Made by a program: the position numbers and the translations under genes
IMG/VR virus record: IMGVR_UViG_3300046000_010979
Location: 1 to 39,824 of that record
Reading direction: 5' to 3' (one strand)
DNA length: 39,824 nucleotides
From: a virus
Notes under the pieces: model-generated
The model's database searches: none
What the model saw: the letters and a program-made list of their open reading frames with translations, nothing else
What the model was told of the DNA's origin: nothing
Part shown: in pieces, positions 15,727 to 23,432 of the stretch
Position numbering within the stretch: position 1 is the stretch's first letter
Layout: each line of letters opens with the position of its first letter

Positions 15727-16833
15727 ATGGCAATCGACCTTGGAGACGACCCCTACGGCACAGAGCCCAGCCCTGCTGAAAAACTGCAAATCCGCACCGC
15801 CATCGGCGTGGGGACGACTGATTCGCCGACGTTCCTGGCCCAATCCCTGACCGGCCAATCGCTGACCGGGACGCAGGCGACTAGTCTGGTTGACATGGCA
15901 GCGACATGGAACACGACCGGCACGCCAAGCGCATTGAAGCTGAACGTCACCGACACGGCAAGTAACGCGGCGAGTAAACTGATGGACTTGCAGGTTGGCG
16001 GGGTGAGTAAGTTTGACGTAAGCAAAGCCGGGGTCGTAAAAATCAACAACGGTGGGACGTTGACTTGGGCTAGTGCTGATTCTTTAGTGTTTGGATCAAC
16101 TTCTGGGTATCAAAGGGTTTTGTCGTATTCTCTTTATGCGTCAAATTTACTGGCTGGAATGGGAGATGTAGCGGGGCAAGGCGGGTGCCAGCTTTATCTT
16201 GGAAGTGGATCTGGATTGGGTTGGGCTAGTGGAACTACTATTGGCACAGGAATTGACACCATGATTTTCCGTGACGGAGCCGCCGGAATCCTAGCCCAGC
16301 GGAACGGGACAGCAAAACAGGTCCACCGGGTCTATAACACCTTCTTGGGAACAACCGCCAATGAATGGGGTGGATTTGACTGGCTGACCACGGCTAATAC
16401 GCTGCGGATCGGGACGGAGCATGGCGGAACTGGGACGGCGCGTCCGATTGATTTTGTTGTGGGTGGGGTGGTGAAAATGTCAGTTACATCAACATCCCTT
16501 TCATTTACTGATACTATTTATCCACTTGGAAATGTCTTTGTGAGCGGATACGTCCGTGTTCCCGCAACACAACGATTTGAAATTCAGGGAAGGGCACTTA
16601 TTACAAGTCCTTCTGATGGCGTTTTAGGTTTAACTAATGGCGCATCAACCAGCTTTACCCGCCTTGAACTAGGCACTGCCAATCTTGGCATCTCGCGCGG
16701 AACCGGCGGTCCTGAAGGAGTCGTCACGGCTCTTGTCGGTAGCCTTTACCTCCGCACAGACGGTGGCGCAGCAACCACGCTTTACGTCAAAGAATCCTCG
16801 CCAACTCCAAACACCGGCTGGGTCGCCAAATAA
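15727..16833 (+). CDS. Tail fibre / receptor-binding protein
   Basis: 368 residues. The N-terminus (MAIDLGDDPYGTEPSPAEKL) resembles virion-attachment ends of phage fibres. The remainder is repeated beta-structure with many Gly, Thr and Ser and phrases common in trimeric phage fibres (KLMDLQVGGVSKFDVSKAG, TLRIGTEHGGTGTARPIDFV). The end SLYLRTDGGAATTLYVKES and NTGWVAK is a typical fibre C-terminus. About 16040-16680 is clearly poorer in GC than the flanks and uses different codons, as expected for an exchanged host-range module. It probably binds the cell surface. Confidence 0.82.
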   Translation: MAIDLGDDPYGTEPSPAEKLQIRTAIGVGTTDSPTFLAQSLTGQSLTGTQATSLVDMAATWNTTGTPSALKLNVTDTASNAASKLMDLQVGGVSKFDVSKAGVVKINNGGTLTWASADSLVFGSTSGYQRVLSYSLYASNLLAGMGDVAGQGGCQLYLGSGSGLGWASGTTIGTGIDTMIFRDGAAGILAQRNGTAKQVHRVYNTFLGTTANEWGGFDWLTTANTLRIGTEHGGTGTARPIDFVVGGVVKMSVTSTSLSFTDTIYPLGNVFVSGYVRVPATQRFEIQGRALITSPSDGVLGLTNGASTSFTRLELGTANLGISRGTGGPEGVVTALVGSLYLRTDGGAATTLYVKESSPTPNTGWVAK

Positions 16834-16840
16834 CAATCTC

Positions 16841-17029
16841 ATGACCCCAACCTACAAACAAAACCTAGTCACCAGTCGTAACGCCAACCTCGCCGAGCAG
16901 CATGATCTGCGGGAGAGGCTTAAGCAGCTTGAAGGCGAAGAGACGCAGTTGAAAGGCGCAATCGCCATCCTGACTCAGATCGATCAAGCCGAGGCTGAGA
17001 AGGCCAAGGCTGAACAACCCACTACCTAA
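16841..17029 (+). CDS. Small coiled-coil protein
   Basis: 62 residues, almost entirely one charged helix with heptad spacing (NLAEQHDLRERLKQLEGEET, then QLKGAIAILTQIDQAEAEKA). Located 8 bases after the fibre gene. It may be a fibre assembly helper or structural accessory; no family recognised. Confidence 0.6.
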   Translation: MTPTYKQNLVTSRNANLAEQHDLRERLKQLEGEETQLKGAIAILTQIDQAEAEKAKAEQPTT

Positions 17030-17035
17030 TAACAT

Positions 17036-17413
17036 ATGGCCGACATCACCATCCCCTTATCGTCTCCCGCTGAACGGCCCGCCGTCCCCAGCAAGGAATT
17101 TGCCAGCGCTTACATCATGGACTTGGCGGTGAGCGCCCGGTCCATGGGTCCCCAAGACACCATCTACGTCGAATACGTCCCCTACGACAAAACGACCGAA
17201 GACCGCCTCCTCTCAGACCGCCGGGAAATCCGCTTGCCGCTCTGGGAAGCCGTTCAAGAAATCCCCGAGGTCGCCACCGCCTACGCCGCCATCGCCGCTG
17301 CTATCCCGGCTCTGGTGGCTTACCAAGACGAGAAGAACAAGCCGGTGGAGCCTGAGCCGGTGGTTCCTGCTGAGCCTGAGCCTGAGCCTGAGCCGGTGGT
17401 TCCTGCGGAATAA
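17036..17413 (+). CDS. Unknown protein with repetitive Pro-Glu-Val tail
   Basis: 125 residues. An alpha/beta N-terminal part (DTIYVEYVPYDKTTEDRLLS) is followed by a helix rich in Ala and a low-complexity tail made of PEPVVPAE repeats (about 104-125), encoded by GAGCCTGAGCC-type DNA repeats likely to vary in number. No motif recognised. Context places it in the tail/lysis region. Confidence 0.6.
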   Translation: MADITIPLSSPAERPAVPSKEFASAYIMDLAVSARSMGPQDTIYVEYVPYDKTTEDRLLSDRREIRLPLWEAVQEIPEVATAYAAIAAAIPALVAYQDEKNKPVEPEPVVPAEPEPEPEPVVPAE

Positions 17414-17417
17414 CCTT

Positions 17418-17966
17418 ATGCCTGCCATCCCCTTCCTCCCTCCGGCCCGGCCTCGTTTGACGCTGGCGCTGGCCTTGTCCCGCGTGGCGGTGCCGGTGGA
17501 TCTGGGGGAGGTGACGGTGCTGGGATTCCGCGGGTACTATCACGTGGACGAGGACGACAATGAGCGCGGCAAATACGACGACGCGGTGGCGATCGTGGGG
17601 CCGGAGCATTGGAGCACCTACAATTTCAATGCGGACCCGAGCGCCCACCGGAAAGGCATCGCCACCCTGACGGCGGGGGACTGGCGGTACAAGCCGGGGA
17701 TCCATGGGCTGAGCAAGCCCAAGGCGCAGCAGTATGCCGCCTTTGTCCAGGCCGGGCCGGTGCAGGTGCGGCGGGACCAAGGGGCGACGGAATCCGGCTA
17801 CTTCGGGATTAACATCCACCGCGGCGGCAACACCGGCACCAGTAGCCTGGGCTGCCAGACGGTGCCGCCGGCGCAGTGGGACGCCTTCCGCAGCACCCTG
17901 CTGGACCAGCTGCGCCGCGCCGGGCAGAAGACCTTCCGCTACCTCCTCACCGACAAGCCCACCTGA
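17418..17966 (+). CDS. YkuD-like (L,D-transpeptidase fold) enzyme, candidate lysis protein
   Basis: 182 residues. The end of the protein has NIHRGG (His 134) and TSSLGCQTVP (Cys 146), the His...S-x-GC arrangement of the YkuD/L,D-transpeptidase active site, followed by QWDAF. Phage proteins with this pattern probably act on peptidoglycan peptide bridges. The His-Cys spacing (12) is shorter than in classical YkuD enzymes. No other endolysin (lysozyme, amidase) is recognised in the genome, which makes this the best endolysin candidate. No signal peptide is obvious, so export would need the holin. Confidence 0.65.
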   Translation: MPAIPFLPPARPRLTLALALSRVAVPVDLGEVTVLGFRGYYHVDEDDNERGKYDDAVAIVGPEHWSTYNFNADPSAHRKGIATLTAGDWRYKPGIHGLSKPKAQQYAAFVQAGPVQVRRDQGATESGYFGINIHRGGNTGTSSLGCQTVPPAQWDAFRSTLLDQLRRAGQKTFRYLLTDKPT

Positions 17967-17968
17967 CC

Positions 17969-19771
17969 ATGCGCAGCAACCCCCTCAGCCAGGAAGACGG
18001 TCAGTTCACCGAGGAGCTGGACACGGCCTTCTACGGGATCGATAACCGGCGGGAGCCGGGCCTGCTGCGCACCACGCGCGGCTATGGCCCGAGCAACCAA
18101 GAGGTGACCAGCCCCGGCCTGCTGGCAGATGCCATGAACGTGCGGCTGGAAGACGGCAACGTGCGGCGCCGCGGCGGGGTCTTCCCGCCGGTGGACCTGA
18201 ACGCGCCGGCCTTTGGCAATCTGCTGGGCAGCGGGACGTGGCAGGACCCTGACGAGAGTGAGTGGCTGGTGGCGCTGACCGCGGACTCGACGTGGCTCAC
18301 CGCCAGTAACAGCAGCCCCCGGGAGATCCCCCTGCCAGCAGGCGTGTCCCTGACGGCGCCGCTGGAAGTGATCCAGACCTTTGACAAGCTGCTGCTGCTG
18401 CGCGGGCCGGACCACCCGCCGCTGGAATGGCAGGGAGACTACGCTCAACCCTGGCAGGTGGTGCAGCGCACCCTGGGGGAGGAGAGCCCGGCCTTCCTCG
18501 AGGCCCTGCCGCCCACGGTATGGGGAGTGGTGAGCCAGGACCGGCTCTTCTTCCCGCTGGACGGGGACACCCTGGGATGGAGTGACCTGCTGGACTACAC
18601 CCGCACCGACAGCACCCTGGCGCGGGAGCGGTTCAACCAAGGGGAGTCTGACAACATCACCGCGGCGGTGCCCTATCAAGGAAACCGCCTGATCGTCTTC
18701 AAGCAGCGGGGCATCTATTTCATGGATAACCTGACGCCCGCGATGGACGCCTACCGGGTGGACAAGCTGCCAGTGAACATCGGGTGCGTGGCCCGGCGTA
18801 CGGTGCAGGCGGTGGGCGGGGAGCTGTATTTCCTGGGGCAGGGTGGCCTGTATTCCCTGGGGCAGACGATCAATAACGGACTGCGCGGGGAGCAGGTGCC
18901 GCTTTCCTGGCCGGTGCAGGGGTGGTTCGACCGGATCCAGTGGACGCACGTGGCGGGAGCGGTGGCGGCGTTTGATAGCCTGCGGAATCTTTACCAGCTG
19001 GCGGTGCCCATGGACGGGAGCACCGTCAATAATGCCCTGCTGAGCTATGACACGGTGGCCCAGCAGTGGGTGAGCCTGGACAGGTTCGACCGGCCGACCG
19101 GCGCCGCCCTGGGCGTGCCCGGCGGAGATGTGCTGGACCCGGCGCGCCCATGGGAGATCCGCCCGCGGACGGACCTGCTGGCCGGCATCAACCACCTGCA
19201 CCTGCACCCAGTCTTCGGCCGCCCCACCATGGTGATGGCCACCGGACTGGCGCGATTCTTCGTGCTGGGGGAAGCGGAGTATGACACGGTGGCCGGGGTG
19301 CGCTACGAGCCGCTGATGCGGGTGCGCACCCGGGGCTACCTGCTAGGGACGCTGCACATCAAACAGGTACGGGAGATCACCCCCACCCTGGCCACGCAGG
19401 ACGCGGAGCTGACGCTGGTGGCCTACACGGACGGGGTGAGCGAGGCGCAGCCGCTGCTGGTGGCGCAGCGCCGCTCCCGCTTCGGCAGCGCGCTGTGGAA
19501 CCAGGCGGACTACGATCCGCAGAACCTGCTCAATGACTTCGCCCGGCCCGACCGGCAGGACTACACGTGGAAGGTGACGGACCGGCCGCAACTCTTCAGC
19601 GGCATCACCCTGGGACTGCTGCAAGACTGGCAGGAACCGTGCCCGGTGCGCGCGAGGGATTGCCGATGGCTAGCCCTGGAACTAATCTGCACCACCGGCC
19701 GCGTGACCCTGCGCGCCCTCACCGCCAGCGGCCCGCCGCCGCCCCACCGGATGCGCCCCGCCACGGGGTGA
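17969..19771 (+). CDS. Tail nozzle / tail stabilisation protein (beta-propeller type)
   Basis: 600 residues. Podovirus nozzle proteins cap the tail tube. Characteristic phrases are seen: RLIVFKQRGIYFMDN (about 232-246), NIGCVARRTVQAVGGELYFL then GQGGLYSLG (about 271-299), and a QLAVPMDGSTVNNALLSYDT blade. The N-terminus has GLLADAMNVRLEDGNVRRRG, the usual opening of this family. ATG 17969 is just after the lysis gene stop (2-base gap). After the stop lies a heptamer element. Confidence 0.82.
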   Translation: MRSNPLSQEDGQFTEELDTAFYGIDNRREPGLLRTTRGYGPSNQEVTSPGLLADAMNVRLEDGNVRRRGGVFPPVDLNAPAFGNLLGSGTWQDPDESEWLVALTADSTWLTASNSSPREIPLPAGVSLTAPLEVIQTFDKLLLLRGPDHPPLEWQGDYAQPWQVVQRTLGEESPAFLEALPPTVWGVVSQDRLFFPLDGDTLGWSDLLDYTRTDSTLARERFNQGESDNITAAVPYQGNRLIVFKQRGIYFMDNLTPAMDAYRVDKLPVNIGCVARRTVQAVGGELYFLGQGGLYSLGQTINNGLRGEQVPLSWPVQGWFDRIQWTHVAGAVAAFDSLRNLYQLAVPMDGSTVNNALLSYDTVAQQWVSLDRFDRPTGAALGVPGGDVLDPARPWEIRPRTDLLAGINHLHLHPVFGRPTMVMATGLARFFVLGEAEYDTVAGVRYEPLMRVRTRGYLLGTLHIKQVREITPTLATQDAELTLVAYTDGVSEAQPLLVAQRRSRFGSALWNQADYDPQNLLNDFARPDRQDYTWKVTDRPQLFSGITLGLLQDWQEPCPVRARDCRWLALELICTTGRVTLRALTASGPPPPHRMRPATG

Positions 19772-19780
19772 TGGGGGAAG

Positions 19781-19899
19781 CGGTCAGAAGTCAGAGGTCA
19801 GAAGTCAGATACCCATCCTTAACGCCAAGAATGAACAACCATACTACCCGCAGCAGCTGACCGCTGACCGCTGACATCTTTTCCCTTTCCCCAACCCTC
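19781..19899. repeat. Intergenic heptamer element, inverted arms
   Basis: GGTCAGAAGTCAGAGGTCAG (19782-19801) plus one more unit forms the left arm; GCTGACCGCTGACCGCTGAC (19856-19875) forms the right arm, followed by a C/T-rich leader (TTTTCCCTTTCCCCAACCCTC) before ATG 19900. The arms are reverse-complementary, so a hairpin in the mRNA between the two genes is possible. Confidence 0.8.
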
Positions 19900-21594
19900 A
19901 TGCCTTCCCCACTTTCTCTTACCGTCACGCCCGGCATCGTCGTGCCCAACTCCGGCGTCAGGATCGGCCACACGGAGCTGAATCAAATCGCCAATCCGAC
20001 TGTATCCCTGGCGGCAAGTAGCGCCATCGGCCCGGACTTTCTCGACCTGCCAGCAATCACCGCGGCTTTGGCGGATACGGTGCGCGGGCGGAACTACCTG
20101 CGCCGCAGCAACTTCTTCTGGGAGGACTGGAAACAGCCGGACGGACTGAGCTGCCCGGCCGGCGTGCTGACGGAGAATGCCCTGGAATGGTACGCGCGGC
20201 CCACCGGCGGTGCCGTAACGGTGAGCCGCAGCGAGGAGGCGCCCAATGCCAGCAGCACCTGGGGGGCCAAGCTGACCGGCAGCGCCGGGACGACCGCGGT
20301 GCAGTATGTGACGTGGGTGCCCAGCGCCATCGGCGGGGGACTGCGGGACGGGGACAAGGTCTTCTCTGTCTACGTCTATAACCCGTCCGGCACGGCCTTC
20401 CCGGCCACGCCCATCATGCTGGGATGCACCACACCCAACGAGCGGGGCACCGCCACCCTGGTGCTCTCCGGCAGCCCCACCAGCTGCACCGGCGGGGCAT
20501 GGACGCGGCTGCAACTCTACTTCCCCGGCGGTAGCTATGAATTGCAGAATGGATTCTACCTCGGCTTCAGTGTGGGGGCGTTTGGATCCGCCGCCAGCCT
20601 GACGGTGGCGCAGGCGCAGCTGGAAATAGCCACGGTGGCGTCCGCGTTCATCCGGCCGGTGCTGCCGCCGGACACCTTCGCCAACATCCCGGTGCTGACC
20701 GACGCAGAGCGCGTGTTCGGCGGCATGGTAGTGATCCGCCTAGGCAATGGCGAGCTGCGCCTGCTGCCAGCGCCGGGCAGCCTGTTGAGCCCTCCGGTGA
20801 TCGGATATAACGCCGCCGCCGGCATCCCGGAATGGATCGACCCGGACGGCAGCATCACGGTGCTGCGGTACACCGGCACGGACCAAATCTTCACGGTGCC
20901 TACGGGTGCCACCGAGATGGAAATCCACTGCTGGGGAGCGGGGGCCAGTAGCAACACCGGCCGACCCGGCGGGGTAGGTGGCTACAGCCGGGGCCGATTC
21001 CCCTGCACAGCCGGAACGCAGTTCTCGGCAATGGTGGGCGGCGCCGGATTGTTTCTATCCAACACTTCTTCCTACGGATTTGGCGGCATAGGTGGGCCGC
21101 AAGGTGGCGGCGGTGGCCTGAGCGGAGTGTTCACCGGAACCGGATCCATCGGCTTTGGGGATGCCACGCGCGCATTCCTCATCGCAGGCGGAGGCGGAGC
21201 GGTCTACTACAATTACAGCAGCGTTGGCAGCACGGCCACCGCGGGTGGAAATGGCAACGAGGCCGCCAGTGCGGGAGGCCAGCCGGACTTCCGCGGGATC
21301 GGCTCAGTGGGAGGAGCTACCTATACCGCCGGCGGCGGTGGATTACTGGGGGGCAACTTCCTGACCGCCGGGGCTTCCCCGGGACGCGCCGGCACCGGCT
21401 ATCTCCACACGACGGGAGCTGGACGACCCATCTCCACGGCGGGCGAGGTCTCTTTCCAGCCGCGCTCCGTGTCCGTGACGGTGACCAACGGACAGCGCCT
21501 GATCGTGCCGGGCAGCACCAGCACCTACTACCAAAACGAGGCCGGACAGACCGACAAACCGGGCCTGATCGTGATCGTGTGGAACCCGGCCTAA
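19900..21594 (+). CDS. Tail fibre/adhesin with glycine-rich domain
   Basis: 564 residues. Residues 1-70 look like a virion-binding start. Residues 70-250 are a beta-sandwich (carbohydrate-binding-like). From about 330 the protein has the glycine-rich phage-adhesin pattern: IFTVPTGATEMEIHCWGAGA, then Gly-rich turns up to about 500 (FGGIGGPQGGGGGLSG, IAGGGGAVYYN). Such domains form polyglycine-helix sandwiches that bind receptors, as in T4-like gp38 adhesins. It ends GLIVIVWNPA, usual for this class. Host recognition is the likely role. Confidence 0.78.
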   Translation: MPSPLSLTVTPGIVVPNSGVRIGHTELNQIANPTVSLAASSAIGPDFLDLPAITAALADTVRGRNYLRRSNFFWEDWKQPDGLSCPAGVLTENALEWYARPTGGAVTVSRSEEAPNASSTWGAKLTGSAGTTAVQYVTWVPSAIGGGLRDGDKVFSVYVYNPSGTAFPATPIMLGCTTPNERGTATLVLSGSPTSCTGGAWTRLQLYFPGGSYELQNGFYLGFSVGAFGSAASLTVAQAQLEIATVASAFIRPVLPPDTFANIPVLTDAERVFGGMVVIRLGNGELRLLPAPGSLLSPPVIGYNAAAGIPEWIDPDGSITVLRYTGTDQIFTVPTGATEMEIHCWGAGASSNTGRPGGVGGYSRGRFPCTAGTQFSAMVGGAGLFLSNTSSYGFGGIGGPQGGGGGLSGVFTGTGSIGFGDATRAFLIAGGGGAVYYNYSSVGSTATAGGNGNEAASAGGQPDFRGIGSVGGATYTAGGGGLLGGNFLTAGASPGRAGTGYLHTTGAGRPISTAGEVSFQPRSVSVTVTNGQRLIVPGSTSTYYQNEAGQTDKPGLIVIVWNPA

Positions 21595-21657
21595 TCTACC
21601 TGCTCTGGGGCCCGGAAACTTGACTGTGCCCTGAACTAACTTAACTCTACAACTACC

Positions 21658-22626
21658 ATGCCACGCGGTGCCCCTGCTCCTACCACCACCTCTGCCGCCA
21701 AACGGCCGATCGACAACAAGAAGAAGTCGAAGACGGAAGCGGCGCCCCAGATCGACCTGCTGAAGGCCGGCCGGGAAGCGCTGCAGCTGCAACGCGAGAG
21801 CGTGCCGCAGCAGCTGGCGCTGGCGCAGCAGTACGATGGACAGTTTGCCTCCAACGAGGTGGGCACGGCCAACGCGCGCGCCGCGGCAGAAATGGCCGGC
21901 ATCGCGGGACGGGGCGCGGAGTTCAACCGCACCCTGCGGGCGGCGTCCCCGGAGATAGATGCGGCCACGCGCGGCGTGGAGCGTAACCTCAGCGAGCTGG
22001 GGGCCACGGACATCGAGCGGGAGCAGCAGCGGCAGGCCCTGATGGATCTGCGCATGGGCGGCCAGCTGAGCGCAGAGGAAGGACGCAGCGCCAACCAAGC
22101 GGCCCGCGCCGCCTTCAGCGCCCGGGGCATCAGCCGGGGGAACCCCGCGGCCCTGGCAGAAGTGATGAACCGGGAGCAGTATAGCAATGCGCGCCGGGAC
22201 CAGCGCCGCAGCTATGCCAGCGCGGTGGACGGGCAATCTGTAAACCGCCGGGCCACGGACGCAAGCATCGCCAACAATGCGCAGAACACGCTGGGCAGTT
22301 TTTACGATGGGCAGCAGCGCCTATACGGACGCGGCGGCAGCGCGGTGAGCGGACAGGTGGCCGGCCCTCAGCAGGGGATGCCCTACCTGCAGACCACCGC
22401 TCAACTCAAGACGGCCAACCTGAACGCGCAGGACGCCTTCATGGCGCGCGGCCAAGAGCAGCGGCAGTTCGATGTAAACCGCGAGGATAGCTACTACTTC
22501 AGCGAGCAGAACCTGGCCAACAGCAACGCCAACGCCGCCGCCAACCGCCGCGCCAGTAACCGCAACGGACTGATGGGCGCCGCCGGCAGCGCCCTCGGGC
22601 TGGCCAGCCTCGCCTTCAAGTGGTGA
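21658..22626 (+). CDS. Internal virion protein (helical, Ala/Gln-rich)
   Basis: 322 residues. Long, polar, alanine- and glutamine-rich helices (REALQLQRESVPQQLALAQQ), many Asn in the C-terminal third and a hydrophobic glycine-rich end (NGLMGAAGSALGLASLAFKW) that could insert in a membrane. This pattern and position, directly upstream of a very large virion gene, match the small internal or ejection proteins (gp14-like) of podoviruses. A basic start (KRPIDNKKKSK) is present. Confidence 0.68.
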   Translation: MPRGAPAPTTTSAAKRPIDNKKKSKTEAAPQIDLLKAGREALQLQRESVPQQLALAQQYDGQFASNEVGTANARAAAEMAGIAGRGAEFNRTLRAASPEIDAATRGVERNLSELGATDIEREQQRQALMDLRMGGQLSAEEGRSANQAARAAFSARGISRGNPAALAEVMNREQYSNARRDQRRSYASAVDGQSVNRRATDASIANNAQNTLGSFYDGQQRLYGRGGSAVSGQVAGPQQGMPYLQTTAQLKTANLNAQDAFMARGQEQRQFDVNREDSYYFSEQNLANSNANAAANRRASNRNGLMGAAGSALGLASLAFKW

Positions 22627-22634
22627 ACCCCACG

Positions 22635-22673
22635 ACTGACCCCTGACCGCTAACCTCTGACCGCTTCCCCCAC
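22635..22673. repeat. CTGACC heptamer leader before the next gene
   Basis: CTGACCCCTGACCGCTAACC then TCTGACCGCTTCCCCCAC ends at ATG 22674. This is the right-arm type of the intergenic element, without a left arm. Confidence 0.75.
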
Positions 22674-23417
22674 ATGGCCGCCTACTCTCCCCGCACGGAT
22701 CTCCTCACCCCCAGCGTAGCCCCGGATACCGAGGGCTACGGCCCCGGCCTGACCGCCGGGATGAATAACTTCTCCCGCCTGATGGAAATGGGCATCACCA
22801 ACCAACGGCAGGACGACCGCGACCAGCTGGCGTATGAGCGGAAGACCGGGATGGTGGACCGGAGCGAAGGCCGGGCCGACCAGAAAACCCTGATGACGAA
22901 GGCGGACGAGGTGGACTTCACGGATGGGCTCTTTGATAGCATCCAGATGCAGATGCCCGACCTGATCAGCGACGAGATGAATCAGAGATACCGCGCCTCC
23001 TCTCTGCCCGGCAAGCGGGCGATAGCCATGCAGGCGCAGGCATCCTACGCGGCGGCAATGAAGTCTGAGATGGAAGCCAAGGAGCGCGCCGCAAAGGCCG
23101 CGGCGGCCACCCAATTCAACAGAGTGCCCGGATCCAATTACATAGCCAATGGCATGGGGCAAATCATCCCGCTGCCAGCAGAGAACTACGGAGTCCCCGG
23201 CACCCCAGCCACCGGCGCCAATATGTGGGAAGGGCAAGGGCCCACCTTTGATGAGCTGCCGGCGAGCCCCAGCTGGTTCACCAACCTGCCAAACCGCCCG
23301 GTAAAACCCAGCGCCCAACCCGCTCCCGCCACCGGCCTGCCGGGCTCCGCGCCTACCGCCGCCCCAAGCAGACGCGACTCAAGTGCTGCCAACTATTACA
23401 ACATGGGCCGCCCGTAA
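22674..23417 (+). CDS. Internal virion protein, unknown function
   Basis: 247 residues. The middle is helical and charged (RLMEMGITNQRQDDRDQLAY, MKSEMEAKERAAKAAAATQF); the C-terminal third is rich in Pro, Ser, Ala (PSAQPAPATGLPGSAPTAAP). No motif recognised. It lies between the helical internal protein and the giant gene on the same strand with short spacers, so a virion-internal or ejection role is likely by context. Confidence 0.65.
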   Translation: MAAYSPRTDLLTPSVAPDTEGYGPGLTAGMNNFSRLMEMGITNQRQDDRDQLAYERKTGMVDRSEGRADQKTLMTKADEVDFTDGLFDSIQMQMPDLISDEMNQRYRASSLPGKRAIAMQAQASYAAAMKSEMEAKERAAKAAAATQFNRVPGSNYIANGMGQIIPLPAENYGVPGTPATGANMWEGQGPTFDELPASPSWFTNLPNRPVKPSAQPAPATGLPGSAPTAAPSRRDSSAANYYNMGRP

Positions 23418-23432
23418 TTTTCCTTCCTCCCC

